A stretch of DNA of 64,000 nucleotides from Mytilus edulis (Eukaryota; Mollusca; Bivalvia; Mytilida; Mytilidae): the NCBI RefSeq assembly GCF_963676685.1, contig NC_092357.1, positions 62,792,797-62,856,796 on the forward strand, given 5' to 3'. The notes below the pieces were generated by a model. The model saw only the letters and a list, made by a program, of their open reading frames with translations, made no database searches and had not been told where the DNA came from. Position 1 is the first letter of the stretch. Every line of letters begins with the position of its first letter. A program made the position numbers and the translations under genes. Shown piece after piece: positions 21,001 to 30,900 of this stretch.

Positions 21001-23846
21001 ATCTATTGTTCTTTATAATGTATCTATTTTAAACAGTAAGTTTTGAAGTATTCTATAACGATAACATAAAAAACAACAGCAGATAAGTTATAAATATTGA
21101 AATTTTTCTTCAGCTTGTTTGCAAAACGAGATTTTTGTAATGCACTGAAGACCCGATAGTGGCCTTCGATGTCGTCTGCTCTTTGGTCGGATTGTTGTCT
21201 TTTTGACACATTCCAAATTCCCATTCCCATTTCCATTGACTAAACCACGTAATTAAAAGCATATTTTTAACTTTTAACTGAAAATAGTACCCAGAAATAA
21301 ATAAATCCACAGTATACCAATTTATTATTATTATGCTGGAAAAGTGATATTAAAGGGTCAATGTAAGATAACATTTATGTATGTTTTAAGTCAGTAGCAT
21401 TTTATTCAATGGTTTACGTTCGTTCATTTTTTTTTTGTTTTGTTCAAAAGCGATCATACTAAAAAAAGACGTTTTTTTTTTTTACCCATTTGAGCCGTTT
21501 TCGCTTTTTATGTCGGAGCAATCAGGCCAATTAGAGCTTAACATAGTGTATTACTTTTTCACGTTCATGAAGTTGTACGGTAACTTTTTGTTTTTACGTA
21601 TAGAACAGAAAGTGTAGATGTTAAAGTGTTTTCTTTCTTTAAGTTATACATATTATATTTATAAACTCATATACATTAATATAATATTATTTTAGAACAG
21701 TTAGCTTACCTTAATATGTCGTTTTTATCAAATCTTGGAAAATAAATATACATATTTCTATAATCATAATCTATAGAATAAATGTCACTTTGTAGATCAG
21801 TCAGTAAATATGATGCATCTCCAGTATCCAGGTTGATAACTTTCATGTAGCTATAACCCGTAAGGATAATCATGTTTGGAAGACCTGGAATGTATAACAC
21901 CACAGATTAAATTCATAACATGATCTATGACTTGCAGTTACAATAATTTCTTTCAAAATCCCGTCAATATTCGCACATATATTACACCTGAAACAATTGT
22001 CTGTTGTCTTGACGTACATGATTTGGAAGTTAGCTTTAATTGTCTGTGAACTAGTCTTCACAAATATGCAAGTTCTATAATGCCGGTGCGTTTTGTATAT
22101 AATTTATTTTTTGATTTAGTGGTTTTGAGACTCGCAATGGTCTCTCAGAAGTCAGTTGGGCAGTTGTTGTCTTTGATTCATATCTGTCTTGATTGCTATT
22201 TGTTGATTGTTTGTGTTATAACACACATGTAAAGTTCCTCCTTTTAAAAAAACTTATAGAAAACAAAACGCTAAATGCAACTGTATATATTTTTTTTCAG
22301 GTTGCTAATGATAGTGTTATAATTATCTGAACAATAGTATCGAAGTGCTGGCAAAAAAGGCGGGCAAAGTATTTTTTTCTCTTAGAGCATAGACCTTTTT
22401 GGGCTCTTTACCTATTGCAGTTAAAATATCTCCTTGATAAATTGATCGAAATCATTTCAACATACAACTCTGAAATATTCTTTTGGGATTATTTCCTTGT
22501 GTACCGTACGGTAAAGCAGGAGTGAGATTTGAGTCAGGTAGATTTCCAGTTGATCATTTTATTACAACCAAATATATTGTATACATGTACCTTGCTAGAC
22601 TAAATTTTGATTCAAACCCATTATTGAAAGAGGCTTTAGACATTTCAAAATTCGTTTGATTTACAAATTGCATATTCTTGGTATACAAGGGGCAAAAAAA
22701 AAAAAAAAACAGCGGAAAAGGGAAACTCATAGATCGAAAATAAACTGACAAAGCCATTGCTACTTTATTGTAATAAGATATGTCGTGATTATATGCAACC
22801 GAGATACTGAACAAAATGATAAACGGTCTGGTATGTATCGGTAGTCGGATTAAAACTTAAAATTGACATCTATTCAATAAAATAAAATGTCTTTAGTTTT
22901 AAATAATTGATTATTTATACAAAAGTAACATACTTTCAATTTCAAATTTTGTGACGTTCCCTTCAAGTACAATTTAAACCACATACATGTATGTTGTTAT
23001 ATCAAGATAGACAAATTACACGGCAACGCGCAGAAAAAAAACCAACATTTGTTCGTAAAAGTGTTTATTTCATGCAAACAACACAACTCTATGATAGTAA
23101 GAAACCAATATTTTGGGAAACCTCAGCTGAACATAGGAAGAGATCGAAACTATATGAGTTTATTATATTCTGAAAGACAGAATGTGTTTTCTATCAGACC
23201 CAGAACAAAACATGGTTACAGACTCCTGTTATTTGAAAAAAAAACAGTATTTCATTTATCTCCATTTTAGTCAAATTGGAACTTTTAATGTAAATAATTT
23301 AACATGTTGTCTATTCTAGGGATGAATGATATTACCTTTTTGGGATATAATATACAGTGTAGGAAAGTATATGTACAAGGAAGAATAACAAATATCAGCA
23401 GAGCTCATATATACAATATAGAACACATAGAACAACACATTTTCCAAATAATCAAACGTAATACCTTGCAAGCCAGATAAAAGTTTCTTTAGGGATTTTT
23501 TTTTCTTTCCATATCTGTCTTTTGTGTTTAGAATTCATGTGTTTTAGCAGTTTCTCGCTGTATTGAAGACCTATTGGTGACCTTCTTTTGTTGTCTGTTC
23601 TTTGGTCAGGTTGTTGTCACTTTGACACATTCTTTATGTCGATTTTAAGTTTCATTTAATTTAGTTTTTTCTTTCTTTTGTCTTTTGATTTTGCTTTAAT
23701 TCATTTTTGCTTTTTCGTTTTGTTTGAATGCGATTATAATCATTTTCACAACCTTTCAATATTGTATCACATGTACGTTGCCTACCTTGACTAACAAAAC
23801 ATAACACAATAATCGGTGTATACAAAACCAATGCGTGGAACTCCAT
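5995..23846 (-). CDS. Gene 1: YWTD-propeller / four-Ig-domain transmembrane protein (spliced locus)
   Basis: A spliced minus-strand gene. Exons, in transcript order, are 23846-23786, 21884-21710, 20785-20573, 19883-19765, 19419-19156, 17452-17144, 16102-15803, 15606-15307, 14471-14178 and 10272-10177, then three tentative tail exons 9137-9086, 7896-7859 and 6020-5995. Every junction has GT/AG borders and phases match throughout; lengths sum to 2247 nt (748 codons plus stop). Inferred order: signal peptide (about 1-20), one six-bladed YWTD propeller (21-277), Ig1 (278-380), Ig2 (381-480), Ig3 (481-580), Ig4 (581-678), TM helix (about 680-702) and a tail of about 40 residues. It is therefore predicted to be a type I surface protein with an extracellular binding head. 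YWTD propellers and Ig domains are both protein-interaction modules; the ligand is unknown. No EGF module follows the propeller, unlike LDLR, LRP and nidogen. Exons through the TM are well supported; the tail and 3' end are provisional. Confidence 0.85.
6308..6482 (+). repeat. Dispersed repeat family A fragment
   Basis: Contains GGGGCCTTTTATAGCTGAAT and GTCTCATTGGCAATCATACC, matching the 3' part of the family A copies at 12480 and 50490. Confidence 0.65.
6483..7305 (+). mobile_element. Dispersed element beginning TTAGCTCACCTGGCCCGAAG
   Basis: A GC-richer block with a CGTCGTCCGTCGTC run near its left end, ending at ACCAAGGTGAGCGACACATG. CTCACCTGG and CCAAGGTGAG form short inverted ends. A truncated relative with AAGTGAGCTTTTATCATCAC lies at 31373-31470. 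I recall it as common in bivalves. Confidence 0.6.
7859..7896 (-). CDS. Gene 1 exon 12 (tentative): cytoplasmic tail micro-exon
   Basis: 38 nt, phase 2 to 1, with a good pyrimidine-rich acceptor ending TTTCAG and a CAG|GTAATA donor. It encodes SNNLPITLRHSA. Micro-exons are easy to call by chance, so this depends on transcript support. Confidence 0.38.
8205..8730 (+). repeat. Dispersed repeat family B
   Basis: Diverged copy of the family at 41245-41770: TATACTAGTTCAATGATAAT, GGCCAGATGCTCCTGACTTG, then a tail with ATTGAAAGATTATGTCTTTA. Explains this part of gene 1's tail introns. Confidence 0.6.
9086..9137 (-). CDS. Gene 1 exon 11 (tentative): cytoplasmic tail
   Basis: 52 nt, phase 1 to 2, acceptor TTTGATAG and strong donor AAG|GTATGT. 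It encodes a polar segment with KNEMVTANNIRPDQNER, a fitting juxtamembrane tail. The call rests on splice signals and phase only; I recognise no motif. Confidence 0.5.
9575..10000 (+). repeat. Dispersed repeat family C
   Basis: Contains GGCAACAGTAGTATACCG, AAATCGGGGTAACAAACTAA and AATGGCCATATTCCTGACTT. I recognise this as an abundant Mytilus interspersed sequence (from memory). A fragment recurs at 20140-20215. Confidence 0.6.
10177..10272 (-). CDS. Gene 1 exon 10: transmembrane helix
   Basis: 96 nt, phase 1 to 1, acceptor TTCAAAG and donor GTATGT. It encodes NTIVIGIISSIGTIAVFGTF and then VFAIWKYRQRS: about 22 hydrophobic residues followed by a basic KYRQR stop-transfer signal, the classic end of a type I membrane protein. 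It lies 3.9 kb beyond Ig4. Confidence 0.82.
10908..11230 (+). repeat. Direct duplication of about 130 bp
   Basis: AATTATCCCATTAACTTTCC begins both copies, at 10908 and 11102. They stay nearly identical through ATGACATACTTGATGA and are separated by about 65 bases. Confidence 0.85.
12480..12825 (+). repeat. Dispersed repeat family A
   Basis: Plus-orientation copy ending GTCTCATTAACAATCATACC and GCATCTTC. It lies in gene 1's Ig4-to-TM intron and produces a spurious 85-codon frame. Confidence 0.7.
12830..13390 (+). repeat. Long dispersed repeat, copy 1 (pair with 25020-25700)
   Basis: Shared blocks in the same order with 25020-25700: TTTTGTGTGTC...CTTCC, TGTGTTCTATAG, GGCxTCCGG, ACATACGTATGT-like, GAGAGAGGGCTTAA, TAGCAGTGATC, CGCGAAAATAAT. 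Confidence 0.6.
14024..14100 (+). repeat. Short tandem duplication
   Basis: TTGTTTTGCTCATTGGTAAA followed by GGCCTTACTCT occurs twice in succession, about 37 bases apart, just downstream (in transcript sense) of Ig4. Confidence 0.8.
14178..14471 (-). CDS. Gene 1 exon 9: Ig domain 4
   Basis: 294 nt, phase 1 to 1. The Ig core is ITLPCVIS, KVYWQR and SGEYTCFAINSVGTG. The acceptor is preceded by a short TTGTC pentanucleotide run on the transcribed strand that supplies the polypyrimidine tract. The donor is CAG|GTAATA. Confidence 0.9.
14472..14498 (+). repeat. ACAAG pentanucleotide microsatellite at the Ig4 acceptor
   Basis: About four units of ACAAG right beside exon 9. On the transcribed strand this is a CTTGT run serving as the polypyrimidine tract of the splice acceptor. 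Confidence 0.85.
15307..15606 (-). CDS. Gene 1 exon 8: Ig domain 3
   Basis: 300 nt, phase 1 to 1, acceptor TTACAG and donor GTACAT. Core residues lie in VRILCAIT, KVYWEK and SGLYKCFAVNVFGMG. It is the closest relative of Ig2: both are exactly 300 nt and share PP-x3-VYWEK and the CxA-x-N-x-x-G-x-G ending, so the two probably arose by exon duplication. Confidence 0.9.
15803..16102 (-). CDS. Gene 1 exon 7: Ig domain 2
   Basis: 300 nt, phase 1 to 1, acceptor ATGCAG and donor GTAGGT. It shows the Cys-Trp-Cys core as IALICNIS, NVYWEK and IGTYRCVAINDIGTG. N-linked glycosylation sequons occur at NIS and NWT. Confidence 0.9.
17144..17452 (-). CDS. Gene 1 exon 6: Ig domain 1
   Basis: 309 nt, phase 1 to 1. 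Ig hallmarks are all present: strand-B Cys in LTTDCSF (about residue 302), core Trp in EIYWQF (about 317), and ESGTYICYV with the strand-F Cys (about 360). The domain ends in GTGQSTPIYVTITG. It sits directly after the propeller with no linker exon. Confidence 0.9.
17453..19155 (-). other. Gene 1 intron between the propeller and Ig1
   Basis: 1.7 kb of AT-rich DNA plus a family D repeat at 18540-18830. Nothing else recognised. This is the boundary between the two protein modules; both flanking exons are phase 1. Confidence 0.6.
18540..18830 (+). repeat. Dispersed repeat family D
   Basis: Contains AACACATCAAACGAACGGGT, ACTTAGAAAGACATTTTCTT and TTCCATTATATTGACAGCAA. Related fragments: 24840-24930, 32050-32225, 35070-35180, and inverted 54985-55080 and 55740-55880. 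Confidence 0.6.
19156..19419 (-). CDS. Gene 1 exon 5: propeller blades 5-6
   Basis: 264 nt, phase 1 to 1. It encodes DYNSGQLYWMENVEGVLKST (blade 5) and GDIYCSNDMQLLQVKISGG (blade 6), and closes with YINEK. Reading through its GTAATT donor gives G-N-L and then a stop at 19147-19145, so intron retention would make a propeller-only secreted protein. Confidence 0.88.
19765..19883 (-). CDS. Gene 1 exon 4: propeller blade 4
   Basis: 119 nt, phase 2 to 1, acceptor CAAACAG and donor GTTAGT. It encodes RWLYYSTLGTNKTISRSRLD and continues with GSEKHT, a WLYYS variant of the YWTD strand plus the LDGSE turn. The matching exon is 116 nt in genes 2 and 4. Confidence 0.88.
20573..20785 (-). CDS. Gene 1 exon 3: propeller blades 2-3, LYWTE motif
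   Basis: 213 nt, phase 2 to 2. It contains the clearest LDL-receptor class B signature in this gene: a LAIDPANDHLYWTE strand, then GNLYRSNLDG, with an LDG turn after the YWTD strand. A dispersed repeat starts about 14 bases upstream of its acceptor (about 20799). Confidence 0.92.
20799..21013 (-). mobile_element. Dispersed MITE-like element next to gene 1 exon 3
   Basis: Starts ACTGTGGATTCATTTATGTT and runs through CGTGG and AACGAGCATGAATAAAT. Related in layout to 34086-34335, which has clear inverted ends. Only about 14 bases separate it from the exon 3 acceptor. Confidence 0.55.
21710..21884 (-). CDS. Gene 1 exon 2: propeller blades 1-2
   Basis: 175 nt, phase 1 in and phase 2 out, acceptor TTCCAG and donor GTAAGC. 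It encodes the first propeller blade (around GYSYMKVINLDTGD) and the start of the second, which carries YIYFPRFDKNDILR, a YWTD-like strand. The same exon size and phase recur in genes 3 (175 nt) and 4 (175 nt), and 190 nt in gene 2. Confidence 0.88.
21885..23785 (-). other. Gene 1 intron 1
   Basis: 1.9 kb. Contains repeat fragments (a family B relative at 23530-23640, an A homopolymer near 22696) and no coding exon that I can support. Confidence 0.55.
23786..23846 (-). CDS. Gene 1 exon 1: signal peptide
   Basis: 61 nt from ATG to a GTAGGC donor, ending in phase 1. It encodes MEFHALVLYTPIIVLCFVSQ, a short N region and a hydrophobic core typical of a secretion signal. The start is chosen because the first coding exons of genes 2 and 3 are also exactly 61 nt with the same phase. 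An in-frame ATG seven codons upstream (23867) would add a charged leader and is less likely. Confidence 0.8.
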
Positions 23847-25019
23847 TTTGTGATCCACAGGCTTCAACGGAAAATGTTGAATGTTCCTGTCTTAAAAGTA
23901 ACACCAACTTTCATCACGAATATTCTTAAATTCATGACTCGTTTTCTATTTTTACATATTCATTTGACTTCTATTGACAACACGTGGTTCGTATGATTGA
24001 ACCTTTAGATAATTAATAAATAGAAAATTAATCATGGTACAAATATACCTTACAGGTTTTTTCGATTCACTATGTTTTCTATTTATACTAATCATTCAGC
24101 AGATTTATATGCTACACTTTCGTTGTTAATACGAACTTGGTACTTTATGTTTACTACATAAAAATCATTGAAACAATTTTTAAGTAAACACCGAACTCTA
24201 CGTATCAAATGGAAAATGAAAAAATCAAACATCAAGCTAATGGACACTTCCGTATATACTTTGTAGGAACTAAATAAAGAGAAATATGAAAAGTTACCTC
24301 CTGATATAAGTGTTGTCGTCCTTTACTACGTTTTAAGAATTATCGTCGACATCCCGGATATTTTACATGTTTTCTTGTTCGATTGCTGTTTTTCTAAAAT
24401 ATATTAAGTAACAGCTATAGCCAGTTTATCTATCAACTTTAGTCAAGAACAAAATAAATCATATTTGAGGAGGGTTAAAACAGTAATGAAAATGATGTAA
24501 CGAGTATAGTTTTCGAAATAGGAAATAATACAACGCTTTTAATGTCTTATGATTTGATTAAATACATAAAATTAATGCTAGTATTAAAACAGTTTTTTTT
24601 ACGAAAGCCATCATTTTGAGCAGTACCCCACATTTTAAGACTTTCAGATGATGCGAAGATCAAAATGTTCGCATCTCTGTTGTAAATAACATTTTTATTT
24701 ATTAAAAAGTATATAAATAACAAACATAAAAGGGCAGAAACAAAATAAAAGGTTCGTGCCCTTGTTTCTGAAGTAAATAGTATAATAACAAAAAATACTG
24801 CTCCAAGGAAACAGAGGAAATACACAAAATAGCATTATTATTAAATGGGCATAGTCAAAATCTCAAACATGTCAAACGAATGGATCAGAAATTTTATATT
24901 CTTGACTTGGTATATGTATCTCTCTAAATTTTTTCTACATGTACAATTGCTATCTTTTTTCTTTCAATCACTCGATTAAAGGATTTTATGAAATTAAAAA
25001 AAAAAGCTTTTAAATTGTC

Positions 25020-25700
25020 TATACTATTAAACGAGAAGACCTAGTTTTGTGTGTCTCTGCTCTTCCTCTCACAATGAATTAACCATAATGCCTCTGTGTT
25101 CTATAGGTACCGTGCATAGTCGCATTTGTAATCTATTCTTATGACAATTCAGTTTGGGGGGGGGGGGGCAAACATAAACATGATAAGGCATCCGGATAAA
25201 AATGGTTATTAGAAAAAATTAAATACACTTTAATATTTATTATATACGTATGTCCATAGTTTACAGACAACAGAAACAACATAACAACGGACTTTGAAAA
25301 AAGAGAGAGGGCTTAAAAATGCCGTCCTGTCTCCACGTACATGTACCTATATTCTTTTTGATCTCATTTCTTAAATTCCCCAGACATAATTTTATTTACA
25401 AAATCATCCTCCAATAGGTAACATACTTTCAACCGAGCTTTAAATGCCTGCATTTTCGCTTTTACGTCAAACAGGACTTACAGTTTTGCACTTGCACATA
25501 CATTTCATAAGAGTAATCGGGGTGAGGACACTGATTATCGCGTTATAAAGACTCTCTAATAGAATAGCAGTGATCGCCTAGGAGAAGAAACAAACGCGAA
25601 AATAATGGGATTTAACAGAAACAAAATAATAAAGGACTGTGTAAGCAACGAAAAGGGCTCAAACTGTTTCAAAGTACCTATGAATTTTTATACTTTTTCT
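25020..25700 (+). repeat. Long dispersed repeat, copy 2, with a G homopolymer
   Basis: Same block order as 12830-13390. It includes a run of about a dozen G starting near 25156, likely unstable. It sits in the interval between divergent genes 1 and 2. Confidence 0.6.
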
Positions 25701-27379
25701 GAAATTGTCAAGACATGAAGTCTTTTATTGAAATTTTCCAGACACAGCTACACACTTACAATTAAGCTCTAAATCCCCGCGACTTCGCGTGTTATTGTTT
25801 GTTTTGAAATTACAAAAAGAACATTACAATGTAGGTTAAATGTGTACAATTTGTATTGGCACTTCATAGATAGCACTAGAGGATTCCGAATATTTGAAGA
25901 AAACAAAATCAATAACAAGAATAGTTAACATTATTAGGACTACCATAAGCTTAATTTATTTATTTAAAATACAATCGACTGAAAATCACTGAAGTGAATT
26001 GTAATTCATCCTTTAACATTTCCGGTTGACAATAAATACATTTGCATAACTCACACAGGAAACAGTTGCGCGATAGTAAAGTGAAGCATATAGCGCGTGT
26101 GAAGTATATTTAAATGGTGATTGCATAGAGAAGTCGTAAGTAATATGTTTCTCCTGTTTTAGAATAATTGGCCGAGTTCATTCATTTAGTCATACACAAT
26201 GAAATGTATTTATACACATAGGTATGCAATATATAGAGTTACACTTTGATCTATTGTTATATATCTATTTTAACAAGCACAGCTACTGTATTTCGTTGTC
26301 TGCATGTTTGATTTGCAATGCTTGAAAACTCGTCAAATGATTGTGTTATAATTTTCCGTTTACTTTTGTGTATTGTGAAAACCATTACGCGACACAACTT
26401 TAACAAAAGCTTTAGAAAATGTATAAAGTTCTCAATCGTGTGACAACGTCATTCTATATAGAACGACAATAAAGTAAATCGTGAACGACTTGACATATTA
26501 CACAAAAGACACAATTCATTGATAGAAGAAGATTGAATTACTTTTTTTGACGGATATAAAATTTAAAATTAGTTTATTGTGTTTAAACTTTTAAAGTTTA
26601 AATACACCTCGGAACAAAGGAAGACATTTTTATATACTAGTAACAATTTTGTTACTAGCGGTTATTCTGCATATAACTATTTGTCAAGAGACTCAATTTA
26701 AGCATGTTGTTAGATGGATGCGTACATTTATGCAAAGGTTTACGAGCATAATACTTTGTAAGTCGGGATACTCATATCCAAATTTATTTATCAAAATGAG
26801 ATAAAATGCATAATCAATAAATAAACGAAATTTAAAAGACAAATCACATTAAATTACATTTGTAGTTAAAATATTGCATTCAGATATAATCAATATTATT
26901 ACCTACATCATTTTGTACATAATCCAGCCTAAAGAAATAACGAACATGCAGTCTTCTAACATTATTATCACACTAAAACAAACCTAAAAGACTGCTAGGA
27001 ATAAAAAGCACATTCATTTGTCGTTTTAATATTAAACGACACGATCACAATTGTGGTCAGTCATCTTTCATTTCCAAGTAATACATATTCCATTTGTTTT
27101 CAATCGATATTTATTGTTATAAGATATACCTTAGCTTGATAATTGTAGTAATACATTACATTTGTTTGCGATTGTCGAAGTGTGTGTTTAAGGGGGATAT
27201 ATTTGGTTACATACTTCCTGTTCATATTCCATGCAATGCAGATATATTTAAATGACATACAAAGTAACATTATAACGAAATTCAAAGTTCATGTTTTCCT
27301 TTGTAGGGGTTTTAATAACAAAAATATCTGTGATGATGTATTTGCCTTAGACAGGGTTGTGGTATTGATTCAATATAAC

Positions 27380-27640
27380 ATTGAGAATGGAAATTGGGAA
27401 TGTGTCAAAGATACAACAACCCGACCATAGAAAAGACAAAAGCAGAAGGTCACCAACGCCATACTAAACTCCGAATTGTACACAATCGACTAAAATAAAA
27501 AATAAAACAAGACTAACTAAGGCCCGAGGCATCTGACTTGGGACAGGCGCAAAAATGCGGCGGGGTTTATGAGATCTCAACCCTCCTCTATACCATATAT
27601 GTCAATGAAGAAAAGTAAAAGCATAACAATACGCACATTA
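27380..27640 (+). repeat. Dispersed repeat family B fragment
   Basis: GAGAATGGAAATTGGGAATG through TCTGACTTGGGACAGGCGCA and GCGGCGGGGTTTATGAGATC. It ends about 290 bases before gene 2's ATG. Confidence 0.65.
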
Positions 27641-27931
27641 AAATTCACTTCAAATGTCATAATTTTACTTTAGCTTAATACATACTATGTACTCTTATTA
27701 TATTTTGTAGAAATGCATCAAATTTGATCAGTTAAACACATTAATTTTAATATTTTACTTTATAAAAGGCTTTGGGTTTTTCTTTTTTTTCGCTCTCATT
27801 CTGAATGAACGACGAAATTGGCCAAGAAATTATTAAATTAATGCGCTTGATTATTATATCTTCAGAAGTATGCTATATCTGCTAGCATAGTCTTGGTTAA
27901 CGTATCAACCTATCATTTGTGTTTCCTCAAC

Positions 27932-27992
27932 ATGAGACTACACGTGCTGGTCTTGTTTGAATTTGTTATGTGTGTCTGCTTTATAAATACAG
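27932..27992 (+). CDS. Gene 2 exon 1: signal peptide
   Basis: 61 nt from ATG to donor CAG|GTAAGA, phase 1 out. It encodes MRLHVLVLFEFVMCVCFINT, hydrophobic throughout after a short basic N-terminus. Size and phase equal gene 1 exon 1 and gene 3 exon 1. Confidence 0.8.
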
Positions 27993-30900
27993 GTAAGAAC
28001 AACACATTAACATAAGGGATGGTCTGGTTGGGGTTCTTTATATCAATATTCTGTAGCAGTTTCTCACTATTCTGTTATTGATTTGCGCATTACTCTACTT
28101 GTATCCTTTATTATTTAATTGATTTTGCCCGTTTTCCTTTTTTCGTTTTTGTTTGCTACTTTTGTTTATTCTCCATATTTTTACTTTTTTATTTAAATGT
28201 TATGCCCGTTTCCTTTTATCCTGCAACCCAGGCCAAATCCCATAACATGCATACGAGTATCAAAGAAATCAACGAAGTTTGGTATTCAACTAATAGTAAG
28301 GAATTCATAGTACATCATTTAAGCTATGATGGTCAAAAAATTGATTTTCGAAGAAGAAGAACTCTTATCGTACTTATTCAATCAACAGTTCATCAATATA
28401 AAATATAATGAAAATACAACAACTATTTCAATTCCACTTGATATGGTGGGTCTATAACTTCCAAACAATCTTACACTTGTGAAAATACACTAAGCAAAAT
28501 GTGGAATCATATTTTGTTGATAATTTTCTATATTTTATTAAAGCAGAATTTAATAAATTTTTGTAGAAATTTCGTTAGACGTTTTTAACAGACTATTGAA
28601 GTTTATGTTATAATAAACATTTTTCAAAGATACTAGTCTTTCTAATTAGGGAAGAAATCTAGGAATAAGATTTGAGAACAATCGTTTTTTATGTGTATTT
28701 TTTTTCTTCGGAAATTTGCATTCTATAAATATAAGACATGTCATAAAAATGTACATGATTGTGGTATTTGTTTTCAAATTAAATATGCCACGCATGTGAT
28801 ATGAATCTTATACTTTCTACGTAGCTATTATTGTATTTACATTTTCTTGTTAACGTAATATAACGAAGATCAAGGGATGCATGTACATAATTATGTGCAA
28901 CTTATAACAGAGAAGAAAAAACTCATTTTGTTTTTCAATTTATATTTCAGTTTTTGCATATATGTTTGTCTTTTCAACTAATATGACTGATGATAACGGT
29001 AGAATATATGAATACAACTTGGAGACTAGAACTGTATCATATCTATTAACAAATATACAGAGTGACGTGTATTCTATCACTTACGATTATAACAATGGAT
29101 ATATCTATTTTCCAAGACTTCACAAGAACGACATACAGAGGTAAGATAATAACATCATTTTCATAAAAAAAAGTATGGAAAGAAAACTAGGGGTTAGTTG
29201 GCAAAATATCTAATGGCACTACATGGATAAAATCAAAGGATTTCGAAAATCTGTCAAACATTCAAATCCAAAAGGAGCAAAATCCTTAGGTGAATATTGA
29301 CATGTCATTTGAATATGTATAACGAACCTATCCAATTTAGAGATATACTTTGTTAATGGTTTGATAATTCAAAAATAGGATACAAGCAACAACTTCAAAT
29401 TTCAAGGCACCCAATGCGCATTATTTATCTTTAGTGATGTATAAGGTGGGAATATCCAAAAAAAAACAAAATCGTTATTCATACGTTTAAAATTTCATAA
29501 AACCAAAAGGGTCATTCGTTATAATGCAAAACCTTGATAAGGAATCAGAGCTATGACTGTAGTAATACATTTTATTACAACAAATGAAATATATTAAACA
29601 GCCATATTTCTATATGTTACCGAGGTACTGGATGTTGAGCTAGTTATACTCTTTTATGATTACAGTCCATCGTTAAGGTCAAACTTATGATTGAATCAAC
29701 ATTTATGATACACATGTCACTGCACCTTTTTTTAATAAATGTATCTTCAGTGATGATTGAGACCAATATATTTGAAAATGAAAAACTAAATTCAAACCTT
29801 GAACATATACAGCTAATCTGATTCTACATTTTGAAATGCAATTTGTGAGTCAAGAATATAACAGTTGTTTTCCATTCATTTAAGGTGTTTTAGCTTTTGG
29901 CTAGGCTATTTTATGCATGACATTCCGATATAAATGAGCTTTTTAAACGAGTTTTATTCTTAGGTTTAAGTATCCATCAGATCAACCCTACACATCAGAG
30001 TTTGTGATTAATGCGAGTGTACCAATAGGTATTGCTATTGATCCGTTATACGACCAAGTGTATTGGACTGAATATAATGCCGGAAATATTTATAGATGTA
30101 ATTTAGATGGATCTGGTAAATCACGTGTCCTCAATGATGATCCACTATTTGCCCTAACATTAGACTATCAAAACAGGTTTGTATCAATTTTGTTATTTTA
30201 ATAAATATCAAAACGACTCCACTTCACGTCTGAGAACGCTCATATAAACCATTGAATAAAAATTGGGTAAAATCTTGAACAGATCAGGGGATATATTACA
30301 CTCAGGTCAACATTAATTTAGGATGTAGGAACCTTATTGTTTTCGTCAATATAAATTTACTATATCGATAAAGAATGCTTTTTTGCTGTTCATGTACTGA
30401 TAATGTTTTATGGATGAATACCCCATATCATTTTATTTTTTTCTGTTAAACGTCATTCTTATTGTTATGCACTAATTTTGGAAAGAGGAAATCGTTGTGT
30501 ACATGTATATCAAATGCTATTCCTATCGTTAAAAACACAAATATCCTAGCAATCTAATTTAACACTGATATTTTGTCTTTTTTTGTTGTTGATTGTTATA
30601 GATCTAATAGTAAATTAAGTAACGCATGTTTCAAAATGTTAAAGCACTGAATTAGGAAAACTAAGCACAATTCATAAAGTGATGTTTCAATGTTCTTCTT
30701 TTTAAATCAAAATTGTAGATGGTTGTATTATAGTACAACACTAACGACACCAATAAGAAGTATACAACGATCACGATTGGATGGTACTGAAATACATACC
30801 GTGATTAAAGAGGAGGCTTCAGATATAAGTATAGGTATGTTATAGTAAGGAGCATAGTACAATCGTTATTAATTTGTCTTTGAAAAGTATCACATACATG

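Larger units (their letters stand above)
23847..27931. other. Divergent intergenic region between genes 1 and 2
   Basis: 4.1 kb separating oppositely oriented start codons, so promoters of both genes should lie here unless 5' UTR introns exist. Contains family D and B fragments and the long repeat 25020-25700. I could not place a convincing TATA box or initiator in this AT-rich sequence. Confidence 0.55.
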
